Assembly (NCBI GenBank): GCA_028673005.1
Contig: CM054113.1
Span: forward strand, 169,925,337 to 169,989,336
Length of the DNA stretch: 64,000 nt
Source: Tanypteryx hageni
Taxonomy: Eukaryota; Arthropoda; Insecta; Odonata; Petaluridae
Direction of reading: 5' to 3'
Under the pieces are notes generated by a model. That model saw only the letters and a list, made by a program, of their open reading frames with translations. It was not told where the DNA came from and ran no database searches. Below, piece after piece: positions 25,440 to 38,103 of this stretch. Each line of letters starts with the position of its first letter. Within the stretch, counting starts at the first letter, position 1. The translations under genes and the position numbers were made by a program.

Positions 25440-27120
25440 TGAGACCCCCCTCGTTATACGAGACCTTTTGCTCCTGTGTGTGTGTTGTATGGCGTGGGAG
25501 GAAGTTTGAGAGATTTGTAAACAGTACTGAATGGCCTCAATGTGGTTAAACAAATTTATTGCTCGACTTTCTCCCTCCCTTCTGTAGGTTTTCTTTGACG
25601 ATGCATTATTTGTGTTTGCTTTCTCGCCAAGAGATAAAAACAAAAGCGTGGCTTTTTTCCCTTTAAGGGTTCCGGAGAGAGTTTTTAAGGAATGCCTCAT
25701 TTCGTTAACACACAATGAAAATTTGTTCAAATTCAGTGTTAACTGAGTGAACCGCAAATAATGAAATATTGCGTTTGAGAATTTTATAAAGTGAATTTGA
25801 AAGAAAAAGTAAAATATTTCATATTGCTACATCTTTATCAACTGCTATTTCAAGAAAAACTATTTTCTTGTTTAAATATTTACTCTGAGCGAACTCGTCT
25901 TGTTGCAATTCTGTATTAGCAAAACCTATTCAAGAGTTCCTGGAAACAATAATGTTTGTTAACTTATATACCTCAAGTAATAATAATACCTTGATTTGTA
26001 TTATGCCTTATCGACATTCGTTACGTTGTAGAGCCTATATCTGTTCCTGCTCCTTTTTATGCATAAGAAACTTATGCATTAGTGAAATATTCATAATATA
26101 TATAATAATATTGAATAGAATCATCGTTCAAAAAAGAAGAAAGTTGCAAAAGAAAATTAATGCCTTAAATATTTCCGGCGTGTATAATGCGCTTGTCTTG
26201 GCGAAGAGTTCTTTTTTGAGAACAGCTTTTACGTAACGGACTTCGACGTTGGTGGTCGCGAATTAATTCGCCCCTATTTGCATTTCCAAAGCTTGCGCGG
26301 CGAAATTGGAAGCGGATTGAATTTAATGCAAACAACCACTCTCGTTTTATCGCCAGCGCGCGACGAAAAACACGCAAAAATACACTAATGCCATTTATGA
26401 AAAAAAACTCGCAACTTTTTTACCCCTGTTGATGATGAGGGAGCCCGATACTTCCGCGCGCTTGTCGTAAAAAACCGGCTTCCCGCAACAACAAAACCAC
26501 TCATTTTAATTAACGGATTCATGAATAATAATTTCAATTACTACTTCGTAAATTTGAGACCCAAACATCTAAAAGCCTTGTTCGGGATACGGTCAAGTTT
26601 CGATCGTAATTTTCGATGCGGGAGTCTTATATGCTTATTTTTTATTGACGATCGCTATCGTATCCGCCAGACAGCGACCGCGTCGCAAAAATATTTATTA
26701 TTTCTTTTATTTGTCTCCAGAACTACAAACGTCTTCCAGACACGTGGCGAGGATTCCTTTTCGCAGTCGTCTTCAAAATAAAACAGTCTGAAGAAATAGA
26801 GAGAGAAATTCGTTTCTGTCGATGCTTTTGGTTTGATAGGAATGGAAAAAACGGAGTGGAATAGGGAGGGAGGAGGGGAAGAGGAATGGAGGGAGGAGGG
26901 GAAGACTGGAATTCGGGACTGGTTTTCATCGTCTCGCCGTTTGATGGGCAAAGTGATTAATGAGCTCATGTCAAATTAAACGCTCTTGAGCCGTGCATTA
27001 CCTCCGATTGCCCCCCCGTGCTTTGACACGGACTTCCGCTCCCCTGCCCGATGGCTTGCTAGAGATAATTATGCAAATGAGCGCCCTTGTGTACGGAAGT
27101 TGCGTGCCCTTATCGAGATA
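25440..27120. other. Noncoding, homeodomain/POU-type sites
   Basis: No gene recognised. A perfect 14-bp palindrome around AATTAATT (26258-26271) is followed five bases later by the octamer ATTTGCAT (26276-26283). A TAATTATGCAAAT composite lies at 27066-27078. Confidence 0.4.
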
Positions 27121-27124
27121 GAGA

Positions 27125-27660
27125 CACTGTGTGCGCCTTCTGCCTCCTCCCTTCCCATCTTTCTCTCCCCATCCATCCCTCGACCTAACCAACCACTCTG
27201 TTTTTTTATATCTCTTTCTCTCGCTCGGGATGACCCTACTAAAAACTACGAGTACCTGCGAGAAACTCATTTTATAATGGTCTGACCCATCTTCTCTCTT
27301 CAAAAGCTATCGCCAGACAGGCTATGCCTAAAGTCACCTTTCCGCATAGCCTCTATTCCTTCATCATTCCGCTTCCTCTAATCTTCTCCCTCTCTAATCT
27401 TCACCTTCGTTTCCCTTCTTTCACTCGCCTTTTTTTCCTTGCTTTGTCCCATTCCTCCACATAATCTATCTCTCTTTCTAGCGAAAATAACTTGCTCTTA
27501 TCTATGTTGATATTCCTTTTCAATCCCCCTTTTTTGCACCTCTTTTTCATTCTGTTTTCATCTCATTTCCATTTTCTCAAAAATTTCTTTCTATCCTTTT
27601 TAACATTTTATCGATTATTTTCTTTTCCTCTTTCTTTCCCCTTTTATTTATTTTTAACTA
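27125..27660 (+). repeat. CT-rich polypyrimidine region
   Basis: About 535 bases dominated by C and T. The 91-residue Leu/Phe-rich plus frame at 27492-27767 is compositional. Confidence 0.8.
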
Positions 27661-27908
27661 GCTCACAACAGCCTTTTATCAGCATTTTACAATTAGTGCA
27701 ACAAATATCACAGATACGAAAAAACAACGACAAGATTCGATCCCCCAATTCTAGCGTTAGAAACTAGAACGGTTTTACTCTTAACTTGCTTTTCTTTTTT
27801 CGTGTTGTTTTCGCTCCATTACCATACCTCACTCTTAGTCCTTTTGTCTTCTTTCCATTTTATTCCTTTTTCCTCAAATTCACAATTTCGAACCTCAAAC
27901 GATTAATC

Positions 27909-28650
27909 CGAGGATAGTAAAAATAAGGCCCGCGGGCCGAATGTAGCCCTCGAGAGTTTTGTAAGTAACCCACGAAGCTAAAATGGAAAAATCCATCTGT
28001 AACATATAAAACAAGCACTTTCATATTTATTATCATTAACCAGCACGCTACATGTATGCTTAACTGGCCAGGAGGTAAAAGAACGATACAATTTCTATGA
28101 TTATCAAAATATAATTGTGCGTCATGTGTAAAGATTTTCAGGTTTCACAGCTATCGAAGAGGTCACTGGGTCCACGAAGTCCCTGCCGTACATCACTCTA
28201 CCAAGCATTCCCCTATTTATCCCACACCCGTTAATCGCATACACATTGAAAAAATATTAAAATCATTCAATATTTAATGTTCCCATCCTGGCTCCTTTAG
28301 CACTTCCGTTAAGCTACTCGTATCTTCTATTCTAAAACTCCTTAATAAGAATATTGTTACTGTCCGTCGATCTTTCATAGCTAGATCCTTATGGTGGAGA
28401 TCCCATTTCTTTGACGCACATTATAGCAATGGTCTCACTTATGTCAAATATGCTAATTTTCTTCATTGAAATTATGGTGACAAAATCTTGAGTATATAAA
28501 TGATGACGCTAAAACGTATATGGGCCCCATTTCCACTTATATTATACCTCAGAATCTCTAGATAGCTCTCGACGTTAACTCTTTTGTGACCCATTGAAGC
28601 ATTCACAACTTCCAATGCGGCCAGCCATCAAGGAAATTTGCCGATCCCTG
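27909..28650. mobile_element. hAT-type nonautonomous element, about 742 bp
   Basis: The right end, read inward, is CAGGGATCGGCAAATTTCC, a classic hAT-style terminus. The left end, CGAGGATAGTAAAAATAAGG, is a diverged counterpart followed by the 12-bp palindrome GGCCCGCGGGCC (27927-27938). The flanking octamers GATTAATC (27901-27908) and GATTGAGT (28651-28658) agree at five of eight positions, compatible with an old 8-bp target-site duplication. I see no transposase frame inside. Its left region resembles the left region of the element at 36087. Confidence 0.65.
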
Positions 28651-28659
28651 GATTGAGTC

Positions 28660-29205
28660 ATCTTTCCCTATTTTCGCCATCTTTTTCCCTTTCTCTTTCC
28701 AAATACCGTCCTCTCTCTCCACTTCCCAGTGCTCTTCTCATCTTTGTTTCTTACTCTTTCCGTCCGATTTCATCGTCTCGCGTTCTTCCCATCCCGTCCT
28801 TCCTTCCCCTGCTCACCATCCATTCATTAACCTCATTTCTCCTCCGGTGTTGCTCTCCACGCCCTTCATCCTGTTTCCTTTTCATTTCATAGCCTTCGTT
28901 CTCCCATAATCCCGTCCCATGCCTCGTCGCACCTCTTTTTCCATTCTCTCCCTCATCTTTTCTACCATCCTTCCCCTTCCCATTCATGTTTTCTATTCTC
29001 ATATCCATCACTCATTCCGCGCGCACCAATTTTTCTTCCCTTTTTTCTATCCCTCTTACTCTCCCGATACTCTCTCTCCTCCCTTTTGTTCACCCATTAT
29101 ATTCGGGACCGCCTTCTTTTTTTGTCCCTTTTTTCACTTTCCTCCTTACCCCCTTGCGTCCCGCCATCACCCTCTCCCGCCTCACCTTATTAATTTCGGT
29201 CTCGG
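28660..29205 (+). repeat. CT-rich polypyrimidine region
   Basis: About 545 bases dominated by C and T, followed by a short GA-rich switch at 29214-29256. The 155-residue and other frames here are compositional. Confidence 0.8.
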
Positions 29206-29399
29206 TGGCCGCGCGGAATGGACTGGGGAAAGGGAGAGGAGGAAGGCAAAAGGGCGTCTGTGTCTGTCCCTAAACTTTTTTAGGGTTCAAGAGTCTCCTG
29301 GCCCCCAAGGGTACGGCATTTATTATTTTTTTGGTCTCGTCCGTTTCTTTCTCACAACGCTGCACTTCATTGCGGACGTGACATAAGACTCTATAAAGG

Positions 29400-30480
29400 T
29401 ATTTCTGAGGGCCTTGTGGCGCCTCTTTGACTAATGGTTAAGGCGTCTAAAAATTTTCAAGTCATAAACAGAGTGCATCCCGAGATTTGTTTCTGGCGCA
29501 CCTCACGAAAAATAATTATTAACGGCCGTTCCTTTCCGTGAGCTCTTAATCATTATTTTCTACGAGGGGCACTGAAGGTTGTTTCTACTCCTAACATTCA
29601 TAAAGAGTTTATTTGTCACTCATTTACCCAGTAAGTAGTATAAGATTAGTAAATTAATGCCCAAATAATCTGCGTCTACATAGCATATCACACGAGACGG
29701 CATCCTAAACGAATAATACATGTAAAAAAATCTGTCTCATCAACGTTTGACATCTATTTGTAGAAGTGGCTAATGTAACTTAAGTCTCAGAGACAAGAAC
29801 TTATTATAAACTAATCTTTATTCCTATAACTGATATGTTTTTGACAAAGAAAGATAAAAAGCTTCACTTTTTGATGATATTTACCAAAATAACTCATAAT
29901 GTTCATGCATAGATAACAGGAGACATGATAAATATCGAAACGTATCTACCATTAAAAATTCAGAAAATCGTTTGAATGCAGAAAAGCGAAGCATCATGTA
30001 GTAAAACATCCTAAATACGAAATTCGGTTAATACATGATGCTCAATTATATGACATATGCTTCAATTCCTTGCAAAAATAGTTATATTTTGATTATTATA
30101 AAGTCCTGGTTATCACCATTAACTAAAATTTAAGTTCCATTAAACTTTGTACTAATGAGTGTGCACTGCATTTCGTTCGTAATAAACATTAAATAATTTG
30201 TAATTATATGAAGTAATGAGTTGCCATTAGCATTAACCTGTTCAAAGGCTAGCAATTCCTTCATCAAACACGACGCTTCCTTGTTAATCCTTGAGAAAAC
30301 CATATCGATATGATTCCATGGCATATTTTATGGTGTAAGAACGAACTATTCCTAAAAATTCTAGTTGAATAATTATGATGTCCTGATGGGCCGACATAAA
30401 AAAGCCTACTTAGAGGCAACTAAATGATTCTGCAACGTCCTAACAGTTCGTTAGAGTTTTTTTGTTTTAGTCTCTTGTCG
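29400..30480. other. Noncoding AT-rich stretch
   Basis: GACTAATGGTTAAGGCGTC near 29430 resembles the A-box region of tRNA-Leu-type genes, but no B box follows. Nothing else recognised. Confidence 0.35.
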
Positions 30481-30599
30481 CCGTGTTCATCTTCGCCACC
30501 TTTCGCCACGGAGTTTCCGCTGACGCGGCGCGCGAAAATGCGTTAATCGAGCGTCGTCATACTTTTAAGCGAAACCGAAACAAAAAATACGACCGTTGC

Positions 30600-30710
30600 C
30601 CATTATTTAACGCCCTCCACTCCCCTTTTAATTTTTCCCAAAACATCCCCTTCCTCCAACCTACATTCAATTCACCTTCTTCTCTTTCCTCTTCTTCCTC
30701 TCCCCGACAC
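30600..30710 (+). repeat. CT-rich tract
   Basis: A short polypyrimidine run inside a locally GC-rich segment. Confidence 0.6.
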
Positions 30711-31204
30711 CCGCTTAAGGAAAAAAGGTTTAATTTTCGGTAGCGCTAACTTAATGGGAAATCTAACAAATTATTTATCCAATAAAGTCCCTCCATGCGT
30801 GGAAACGTTCCGTAATCTTTATAAGTATATATATACATATACGAAAAAATATAAACACATGTGACTGTTTCGGACGAGAGGAAGCTTTTAGCGATGTTGT
30901 GGAGATAAAGTCGCCCTCTCTCCATCTCCCAGGGGCAATATTTCATACTCGGCTCCTCCTCCTTCTCGTCATCGTCTACGCTCGTTATTATATTGAACGC
31001 TCATTTCAACCAAATGCTACTCTCCGACAGAAGAGATAGAGGAAAAGGAAGAGAGGAAAAAGGTGGAGCCTCATCAATCTTTCACGTCCGTGAATTTCGT
31101 CACGTGAAACACAAGGCATCCGCAATGCACCCAAGGCGGGTTTCGACCCTACCCGTTCTAAACGAAATGAATACTTTTTGTTTTATTATTCTTTTGGGAT
31201 AATG

Positions 31205-32165
31205 TCTCGTGCCGTAGTTCTCTTTTTTTATTCTCGAAAGACGTTAATGGGTCATCCGCGAGTTATGAACCATTAAACTCGTTTAGTCGGAATTAATTAT
31301 AATATGTTAATGTTTCTCTCGCGAAAAGACGGCTTTAAGCTCTTTCATTTATTTTGGCGGTAATTAGACGAACGTCGGAATGCGTTTGAAGAGGGAGGAA
31401 ATGCAATTAGCACCTCTTTTTTTATAAACTCGCTCGATCCTGATTCGCAAGTTTACACGCTCACCTAACCTTTGGTAACCCTCCATACCTGGAGAAATAA
31501 ACACGGCACTTTAAAAAATGGTCAAAGTTATTGCTTATGGGATTTTTACTTCGTTTGAGGCGGCATCTTAACAGTTAATATATACTAATAAGGGAATAAG
31601 AGTAATTTGAACTAAAAATGAAACAAATTGGGCACTGCTGTAAACTTTGTTCTATTTATACATACATTACTTTAATTTTTAGTTCAAATTGTGCCTATAT
31701 AGTTCCACTAAATTATAAATATAACTCGCAATCGCAAATGTCATTTATCATTAGCGATGAAAATGAAAATAATTTATCAAAAGTTCTATTTCTTAGGGAA
31801 AATCTGTAACAATAGATTATTTTATAGCAACTGATATCGGTTAAATACCAATGATGATGGTTGTTTTGTAGGCAAAATGCCTATCTCTTTCTTAAAACTT
31901 TTAATTACTGTTAGAAGTTACAGGAGCCACTTAGTTAATTTATTTGATCCCAACAGTAAGGTGATCCTGATGATTCATTTTTTGAGAGAGAAAAGTCGAT
32001 GAAACATGTTTTAATTTGCTGCTTGATTAGCTAGTAATTAAGCTTTATGTGCCCACTTCATTTTTTGCAAACGGTCGACTGAACACCTCTTGCACGAATC
32101 GCCAGGTAGCTAGTTCATCACATATTTACAGGGGTTTCTTAAAAAACATTTTTATAATTTATGTT
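31205..32165. other. Noncoding stretch
   Basis: No gene recognised. An 11-bp inverted repeat with one mismatch (31245-31255/31265-31275, TAATGGGTCAT versus ATGAACCATTA) sits among TAAT-type sites. Confidence 0.35.
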
Positions 32166-32174
32166 GCCTCGCAT

Positions 32175-32250
32175 CAGGCCAACCGCCGGGGGTCGGCCAT
32201 TCGAATACCACCCAGAGTACTCGCTCTTAAGCGGTACCGCCCTCACGACT
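32175..32250 (-). repeat. Possible tRNA-derived SINE fragment
   Basis: On the minus strand GTATTCGAATGGCC (rc of about 32196-32209) resembles a B box. GAGGGCGGTACCGCTTAAGAGCG upstream resembles an A-box region. Confidence 0.4.
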
Positions 32251-32639
32251 AACGCACGCGCACACGCGAGCGCGTTTCGGCGAGTATGTGACAGAGAGAG
32301 AAAAAGAGACCGGTTTATTCCTTTAAAAAAATAAATCGCTCGATCAAAACAAACGGAGCGGACGATGAATTTAACCTAGCACTCGCTCGCATAAACGCAC
32401 ACACGCGAACGCACGCACACACCCGATTAATCCACTTACCACTCCGCCGCTCGTCCCGCCGCGGTGGAAAAAACAATTGAAACAAAAGAGAGCGGAGGGA
32501 ATCGGACGTCAGAGAGGGAGGGGAGAGATAGAGGTCAAATAAGAGGAGGAGGAGGACGTGTGCACGCGCAGACCGACAAAAAATTGAGAGAAAGACAGCA
32601 AAACGGCCACGCCTCACTTTCAACCTATGGGCACGAATT

Positions 32640-33470
32640 CGACTCGTAAAAGACTGCGGCGGTGCAAGGAGGGATAGAGAGGGAGAGAGGAGAGGGGAAT
32701 ATAATAGGGTTTATGAGACTGGAGGGAGGGAAGTAGAAGAGGAAATGGAATGGGAGAAAGAGGTAAAGGGATCGAAGGGGAGTAGGATGGAGGGAGAGAA
32801 TAAGAGAGAGAAAGGTTAAGGAAAGAACGGAAGAAAAGAGGGAGGAAATAGGTTTGAGAAGAGGGGGAGCGGAGGGAGAAAGTGGGTTGAGAGGAGAGTG
32901 CGGAGAAGGAGGTAATAATAGAGTGAGAGAGATGAATAGAGGGAGAGGAGGGAGGGGAGGAATGGGTGGAGAGGGAAGAATGAAGAGAAGAGAGATAGAA
33001 AGAAAGAAAGGAGGGTATGTTTATAGAGACGTGGAGGAGATGGGTAGGAGAGAACTGGAAGAGGAAAGGAGGAGAGGGGAAGGAGGAGAGGGGAAAGGGG
33101 GAGAAAGGAGAAAGAGAAATGGAGGCAGAGAGGGGGAAAGAGAGAGATGGAGGTAGGATATAATAGAGAGAAGATACGGAATGAAATAGCTGGAAGAGAT
33201 AGGGAGAAATAGACGGAAAGAGTTAGGGGAGAAGTATGGGGAAAAGTAAAAAGAGAGAAAGAGGTGAGGAGAGAGGATAGTAGAAAGGAGAGGCAAGGGA
33301 AGGAAGAGGAATTGGTAGCAGTGAGGGATAGGGCAGATTGTCACAGATGGAAGATGGGTTCCGAATGGATGAGGAGGGGTTATGGAAAAGAGTTATGTTG
33401 GTAAGGGGGCAAGTAAGGGAGCAATTGGTGGAGGTGCAGTCGAGAGGTATGGAGCTTTGCTAGAAATATG
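32640..33470 (+). repeat. Long GA-rich polypurine block, about 830 bp
   Basis: The longest polypurine block in the window. GGGAGAGAG, GGAGGAGAGG and AGAAAGAAAG cores run almost without pyrimidines. The 100-residue Arg/Glu/Gly-rich plus frame and the 107-residue minus frame are compositional. The block ends at GACAGACAGACAAACG, just before a minus-strand poly(A)-signal-like site. Confidence 0.85.
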
Positions 33471-33484
33471 GGTGGAAGGATATA

Positions 33485-34013
33485 GACAGACAGACAAACG
33501 ACTTTATTTAGGGCGAAATTAAGACTATATAGTCCCTTCTTACATTTAACGCTTTTGTCATATAGTTACAGTATTTACATATTAAAACAAATTATTTACA
33601 TATGAATATGAGGAGAGGGAGTGAATAAAAGAGGAAAAGGACAACAAGGGAGGGGAGGGTGAAGACAACAGAGAAATTGGAATTCTTTCGACAGAGTGGC
33701 GAAAAAGAAGATGGGAAGTAATGTTGCAAATAACGGAAGAGGATATAAGGAACGAGCGTGATAGGAAAGTACCAGATAGAGATGAGAGGAGAAGGGAGAA
33801 CTTGCTTAAGGTGACAGAGGGGCACATATAGCTTATCAAGAAAAGGGGAAGAGGGCCTCCCAGTGAGCGACGCGGATGCGTGCTCGGATCCCAGCTTGTT
33901 GGGCTCGCGTGCCCACTAAGCATAATGACGTCGGCAGAGGGAGAGGTGGAGAGAGTTGATGGCATGACTGGAGGTGGGCTAATTTCATTAGCATCTCGCC
34001 ACACAATCACCAC
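33485..34013 (-). mobile_element. LINE-like 3' end, minus strand, tentative
   Basis: On the minus strand, an AATAAA signal (rc of 33503-33508) is followed by GTCGTTTGTCTGTCTGTC, a short tetranucleotide repeat tail. Many LINE 3' ends look like this. Upstream, GTAAATACTGTAACTATATG and a 143-residue open frame (33582-34013) are transcript-like, but I recognise no domain. It could also be the 3' end of an unknown gene or SINE. Confidence 0.35.
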
Positions 34014-34019
34014 TTAAAA

Positions 34020-34480
34020 ATGAGAATTGAGAAAATTTGAAAGGAGTGAGAAAGGGGAAATGGGCGCCAGGAGGAAGGAAGAGGGTAAATAAATGAGCAA
34101 GAAGGAAGGTAGAAAGAGATGGAAATGGAAGAAAGAAAGGAAGGAAAGGTAGACGGAAATGAAAGGAGATAGGGGATAAAAAGGAGGATAAAAAGACTGG
34201 GAGAAAGGAGGGGGCAGATTTAAAAAAAAATAACCGAAGGAGCGTAAAAACGTGTATGCGTGTGTGTACAGAAGAAATTGATGACCGCTATGAGGGCATG
34301 CGTCAGACGCCTTCATTCAAAACACTATAGCAAAGTCGCTATCGCATTAATTATTGTTTCCGTGGAACCGAAGCAGGAGGAAGGAGGGACGAAGGAGAGA
34401 GGGAGACGGAAGGAGGGTAGGTGTGGAGTTAAGTTTGGAAGGGAAGGGGGGGAGCAAAATAAACATGTTAACATGGAGGT
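34020..34480 (+). repeat. GA-rich tracts flanking a short unique segment
   Basis: Purine-rich at 34020-34215 and 34365-34460. The 100-residue minus and 92-residue plus frames are compositional. Confidence 0.65.
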
Positions 34481-34739
34481 GGACAGAGTAGGGGAAATGA
34501 GAGCGAGCGTGGCATGTCGTGGGATGAGGAATTTTTAATGCGTTGGGTTCCGTTTCACAAGTAAAAAAAGAAGACCGCTCTTTTTTGGGGGTCCGCGTGA
34601 TCCGGTCCGATAAGCAAATGGTCTCTTCCCGTGTCCACCACGCACACTCGTCAACCTTCTTCTGTTTCCATCTAATACTCTCTCTCCCTCTCTTTCTAGC
34701 TTCCCTTTAAAATAAACCCTCATCCCTCCTTTTTATCTA

Positions 34740-36060
34740 AACCCGACCTCGCTCGCGCCATCTGCGCGGAATTAAATGACAACTCCGAAGGAGCATAGCT
34801 CATTTTTTTATCCTCTCCGGCTGAGGAAGATAATAGTTGGGCGTGTTACGTTTGCGCTAAAAAGTCGAATTAACAAAAAAATATGATTTTGCATACCTTG
34901 CGATTTTTCGCGAAAGATGACGAAACGGCCTTTGTGAACGTTTACTATGCTTTTTCCTGTTTTTTTTTTAATAAAAAAAGCCGCTAGATACCTTCTGTTG
35001 CGCCTCCGTCGTCTGAACAATAATGATTATACCTGCGCAGCACGCGGGTCGCCCATTTCATTTTCCCCGCAACACGAACTCGGGCACATACATACGCCGA
35101 ATAAACACGGCTACTTTTCGCCTGCGAAAAGGAATTTTCATTCGGGCACGGCTAATTATCGTTTTGAGAGCGCGAGTGTCCCCCATACCATACTTCCCCC
35201 AGTGGAAAAACGCAGGATTTAATTCCGTACCGAGGGGGAAAATAAATCTTTTGCGGTAAAAGAGGTGACGTTGCGTCACGAGCTACTTTTTGTTTATTTT
35301 CGAGAAGGAATTCGATGTCATCCGCCTAAAAATGTTAATCACCTCGTGCGCTCGCAGGTAATCGCTCTTGGCGAGCGGTAGCGTGGATGGTAACCGATCT
35401 AACTCACCAAGTTTTTATTAACCTCTCTAAATGGGTTTGTAGGAATGCGGAATTTGTATTGTTTTAATTGAGCGTTTTCTGAAAATCCGTGTTGTATGGT
35501 AATAATGAATGATAATAAGAACAAAGAATTTTATGATCATGTGGTTACCGTGCGCTTCCTTACTACTCTCGAAAATACAGCAACGTCAAGATAATTTTGT
35601 AGGTTATTTCTTCGGTTCTATTTGATGATAAGACGTTAAAAAACTACTATTAAAATGCGATGCTGCATCAAAGAGGAATATTTTTGATTAAAATTGCCTC
35701 GATTAGCAGCGTTTTCTCGTCATAATATTTCTATCTAGAAAACGGAACGCTTCCCTATCTCTGAATTCAGAGCAGGTGCGCAATGATTATCATTCTTTTG
35801 CCTTTTGTTATATTCTCATTGTTCGTATTTCTGATTAAAATTAAATCCTGCGTGATAAAAAAGGGATTTCGGAATATTCGTTTGAGTACTTGCAATAACA
35901 TTTCACTGAGGAAAATTGTGCTCACATAAATTATATATATTTCTTTGTTACTTTGATTGTGTGATAGCTTACAGATATTGGCGGTGATTATTACTGAATT
36001 AATTTTTAGTTAAATTTCGCTCTAAAGGACGTTTTGAATATGACTAAACAAACAATAAAA
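34740..36060. other. Noncoding, GC-richer then AT-rich
   Basis: No gene recognised. Short frames at 34947-35279 overlap on both strands and are not convincing. Confidence 0.35.
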
Positions 36061-36086
36061 TAAAGAAGTTGTGATAATCCCTACAA

Positions 36087-36384
36087 CAGAGGTCGGTAAA
36101 ACACGGGTCACATGTGGCCCGTGCGAAGGTTTAATACGACCCGTAAAGCTATGACCATAAAGCTATCCGTTAAATTCAACACGCAATTTCAAGATTTTTA
36201 ATTAAACTCATGGTCGTGTCATCATTTCCATGGAAGTTGACACACTGATAAATTATTAAGACTTTGTTTTTCACTTTTATAATACCAAGGAATAATTATG
36301 AAACCTCCCATATAAATATCCGGCAAGCCGAATTACTTTCAACCTGCAATGCCGACCACCATGTAAAAAGGTTGCCGACACCTG
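36087..36384. mobile_element. hAT-type MITE, 298 bp
   Basis: The left terminus CAGAGGTCGGTAAAACACGG and the right terminus read inward (CAGGTGTCGGCAACCTTTTT) form imperfect terminal inverted repeats of hAT style. Flanking octamers CCCTACAA (36079-36086) and CCGTACGT (36385-36392) agree at five of eight positions, fitting a decayed 8-bp target-site duplication. It has no coding capacity. The first 65 bp resemble the left side of the element at 27909, suggesting one family. Confidence 0.7.
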
Positions 36385-36819
36385 CCGTACGTAATGAAAA
36401 AACAAATAAAACTTTCAAGTGTATTTCATATTTCAAGCTTCATTTCGCCATCGCATTTTTTAATCACCCGAAAGATAATTATGCATGAATTAGTGTTCTC
36501 ATTTTCTCATGAAAGGTATGACTTACATAACATAATTTATGCAGAGCAGCAGATTTGTTGTTACTGGAGTTGAATCACCAATTCTATACTTATCTCTTTT
36601 ACCTCAATGTATCTTTGCACCCATTTTTCTTGTATTATGTTGTGGCATATGCGGATGTTATGAAGTGAAAGAGCTGACGAGGCCTTAGGACATACCCGTT
36701 TTTTTATTTCCATGTCTGGGAACGATATTTTTAACGCCGTTCGCGGAAAAACAGAAATCAATCTACACGCTAAAACCCTTTCGATTCTTAGCCAAAGTGG
36801 TGGATTTTTAAGATCCAAT

Positions 36820-37770
36820 TTCTCAACTTGGGCGTATGTGAGCAGGAGCGCAATCCTCCAAATGACGCGACGCTCCCACTGACCCCCATACGCGGGGCTT
36901 CTCTCTTCACCTCTCCAGCCCCTTCCCCTCAGAGGGTCCTCCTCTCTACTCCTCCATCCCTTTCAAACTCATCCTCCTCCCCCTCTCTTCCCCTCGACCC
37001 AGCAAAACTACGTCAAATCGTCAAGGTTTATTAGATAAAAGTCGTTCCGTGATAACCCTTTCGGTTAGCATCCAGCGACCTCGATGTATTCCGACAGCGA
37101 AAAATTCCCGTGAACGTAACAGGAAGGTTGAGTTAGATACGAAAAGTGAGGAAACGAGACACTGATTCGATTTTTATTCATAAGCGTTCTTGTTCTCTCC
37201 TCTTCCTTAAAATATAAATTATTTTGCCACCCATAATTATCCCAATTTCTTACTTCCTAAGTAATTTCTATTTCCGGTGTATATCTTGAAAAATTATTCT
37301 GAAATAACACCATTTTAAGCTGCTTTTAACTTTTATTTTGCTTAAATAATTGCCAACGACAGATAACAACCGTATTATAAAACTTCTGTTGGTTTAAATG
37401 TATAAAAAATCTGCTCTTCAAGCATTTTCCATTTCCCCTGAAGCATTAATTTTGGTTTCTTAACGATGCGGATTTCGTAAACGTAAGAGTAGACAGTGGT
37501 AGCAAATCCGCCTAATAAAATAATTATGAAGGTAAATCTTAATTTCTCCTTCAAAAATACACTTGCTTCTTCGGATTATACTACTGCTTTTATTAAATGA
37601 GCTATCTAATACTCATTGAACACGAATAGCGATTGGATATTATGATAAATAAACACCAAATACAAGATTATATTTTTATTCGATAACCTCGAAAAATAAC
37701 TATATCTGAAGAATCAGATAGAAACTTGTACACTTTTATGATTAAAGATTAATGATTCTCAAAAAGTTTA
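36820..37770. other. Noncoding stretch
   Basis: A short CT-rich run lies at 36900-37000. No gene recognised. Confidence 0.35.
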
Positions 37771-37783
37771 TTTTGAAAAATCT

Positions 37784-37930
37784 CGAGCAAAATGCTGCAA
37801 GTAACCACCACTACTGTTGATGCGTGAACGTGCTCTCTGCAGCATGTTTTCCGACGCAGACTGCGGCATTTCTTGGGAGACGCTCTCAATAACATCCCTG
37901 ATTCTTGCCTTTAGTTGATGAAGAGTATGG
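37784..37930 (-). pseudogene. mariner/Tc1-like transposase C-terminal fragment
   Basis: On the minus strand one open phase encodes a C-terminal segment of about 46 residues. It starts LHQLKARIRDVIESV, continues through a QSASENMLQRARSRIN stretch and ends GYLQHFAR. The style (L-x-x-L-K-x-R-I, then E-N-x-x-R, then G-x-x-x-x-H-x-x-R) is that of IS630/mariner-superfamily transposase C-termini. It is truncated at about 37930, where the N-terminal side would continue. The same C-terminus occurs in opposite orientation at 38373-38515, so the two fragments face each other. It is nonfunctional. Confidence 0.65.
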
Positions 37931-38103
37931 GTATTTCCCAATACTATATTCTCCTCTCTTCCTCTTTTTCTATAACACCCCCTTCTCTACTTTCTCCTCA
38001 CTTCTTCCATCTGCTTCTCCATCTTCCCTCCCTTCTCTGCCTTAATGTAACATCTACGGATTTGAATGAAAAAATATTGAAGAAATGAGAATTAATAATA
38101 GTG

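Noticed and set aside
29425..29470. tRNA-Leu-like gene
   Set aside because: An A-box-like GACTAATGGTTAAGGCGTC is present, but no B box follows at tRNA spacing.
32854..33156. 100-residue Arg/Glu/Gly-rich plus frame
   Set aside because: Direct translation of polypurine DNA. Nothing beyond composition supports a gene.
33861..33935. tRNA-like segment (GTTGGGCTCGCGTGCCC)
   Set aside because: B-box resemblance only. No clover-leaf or A box could be placed.
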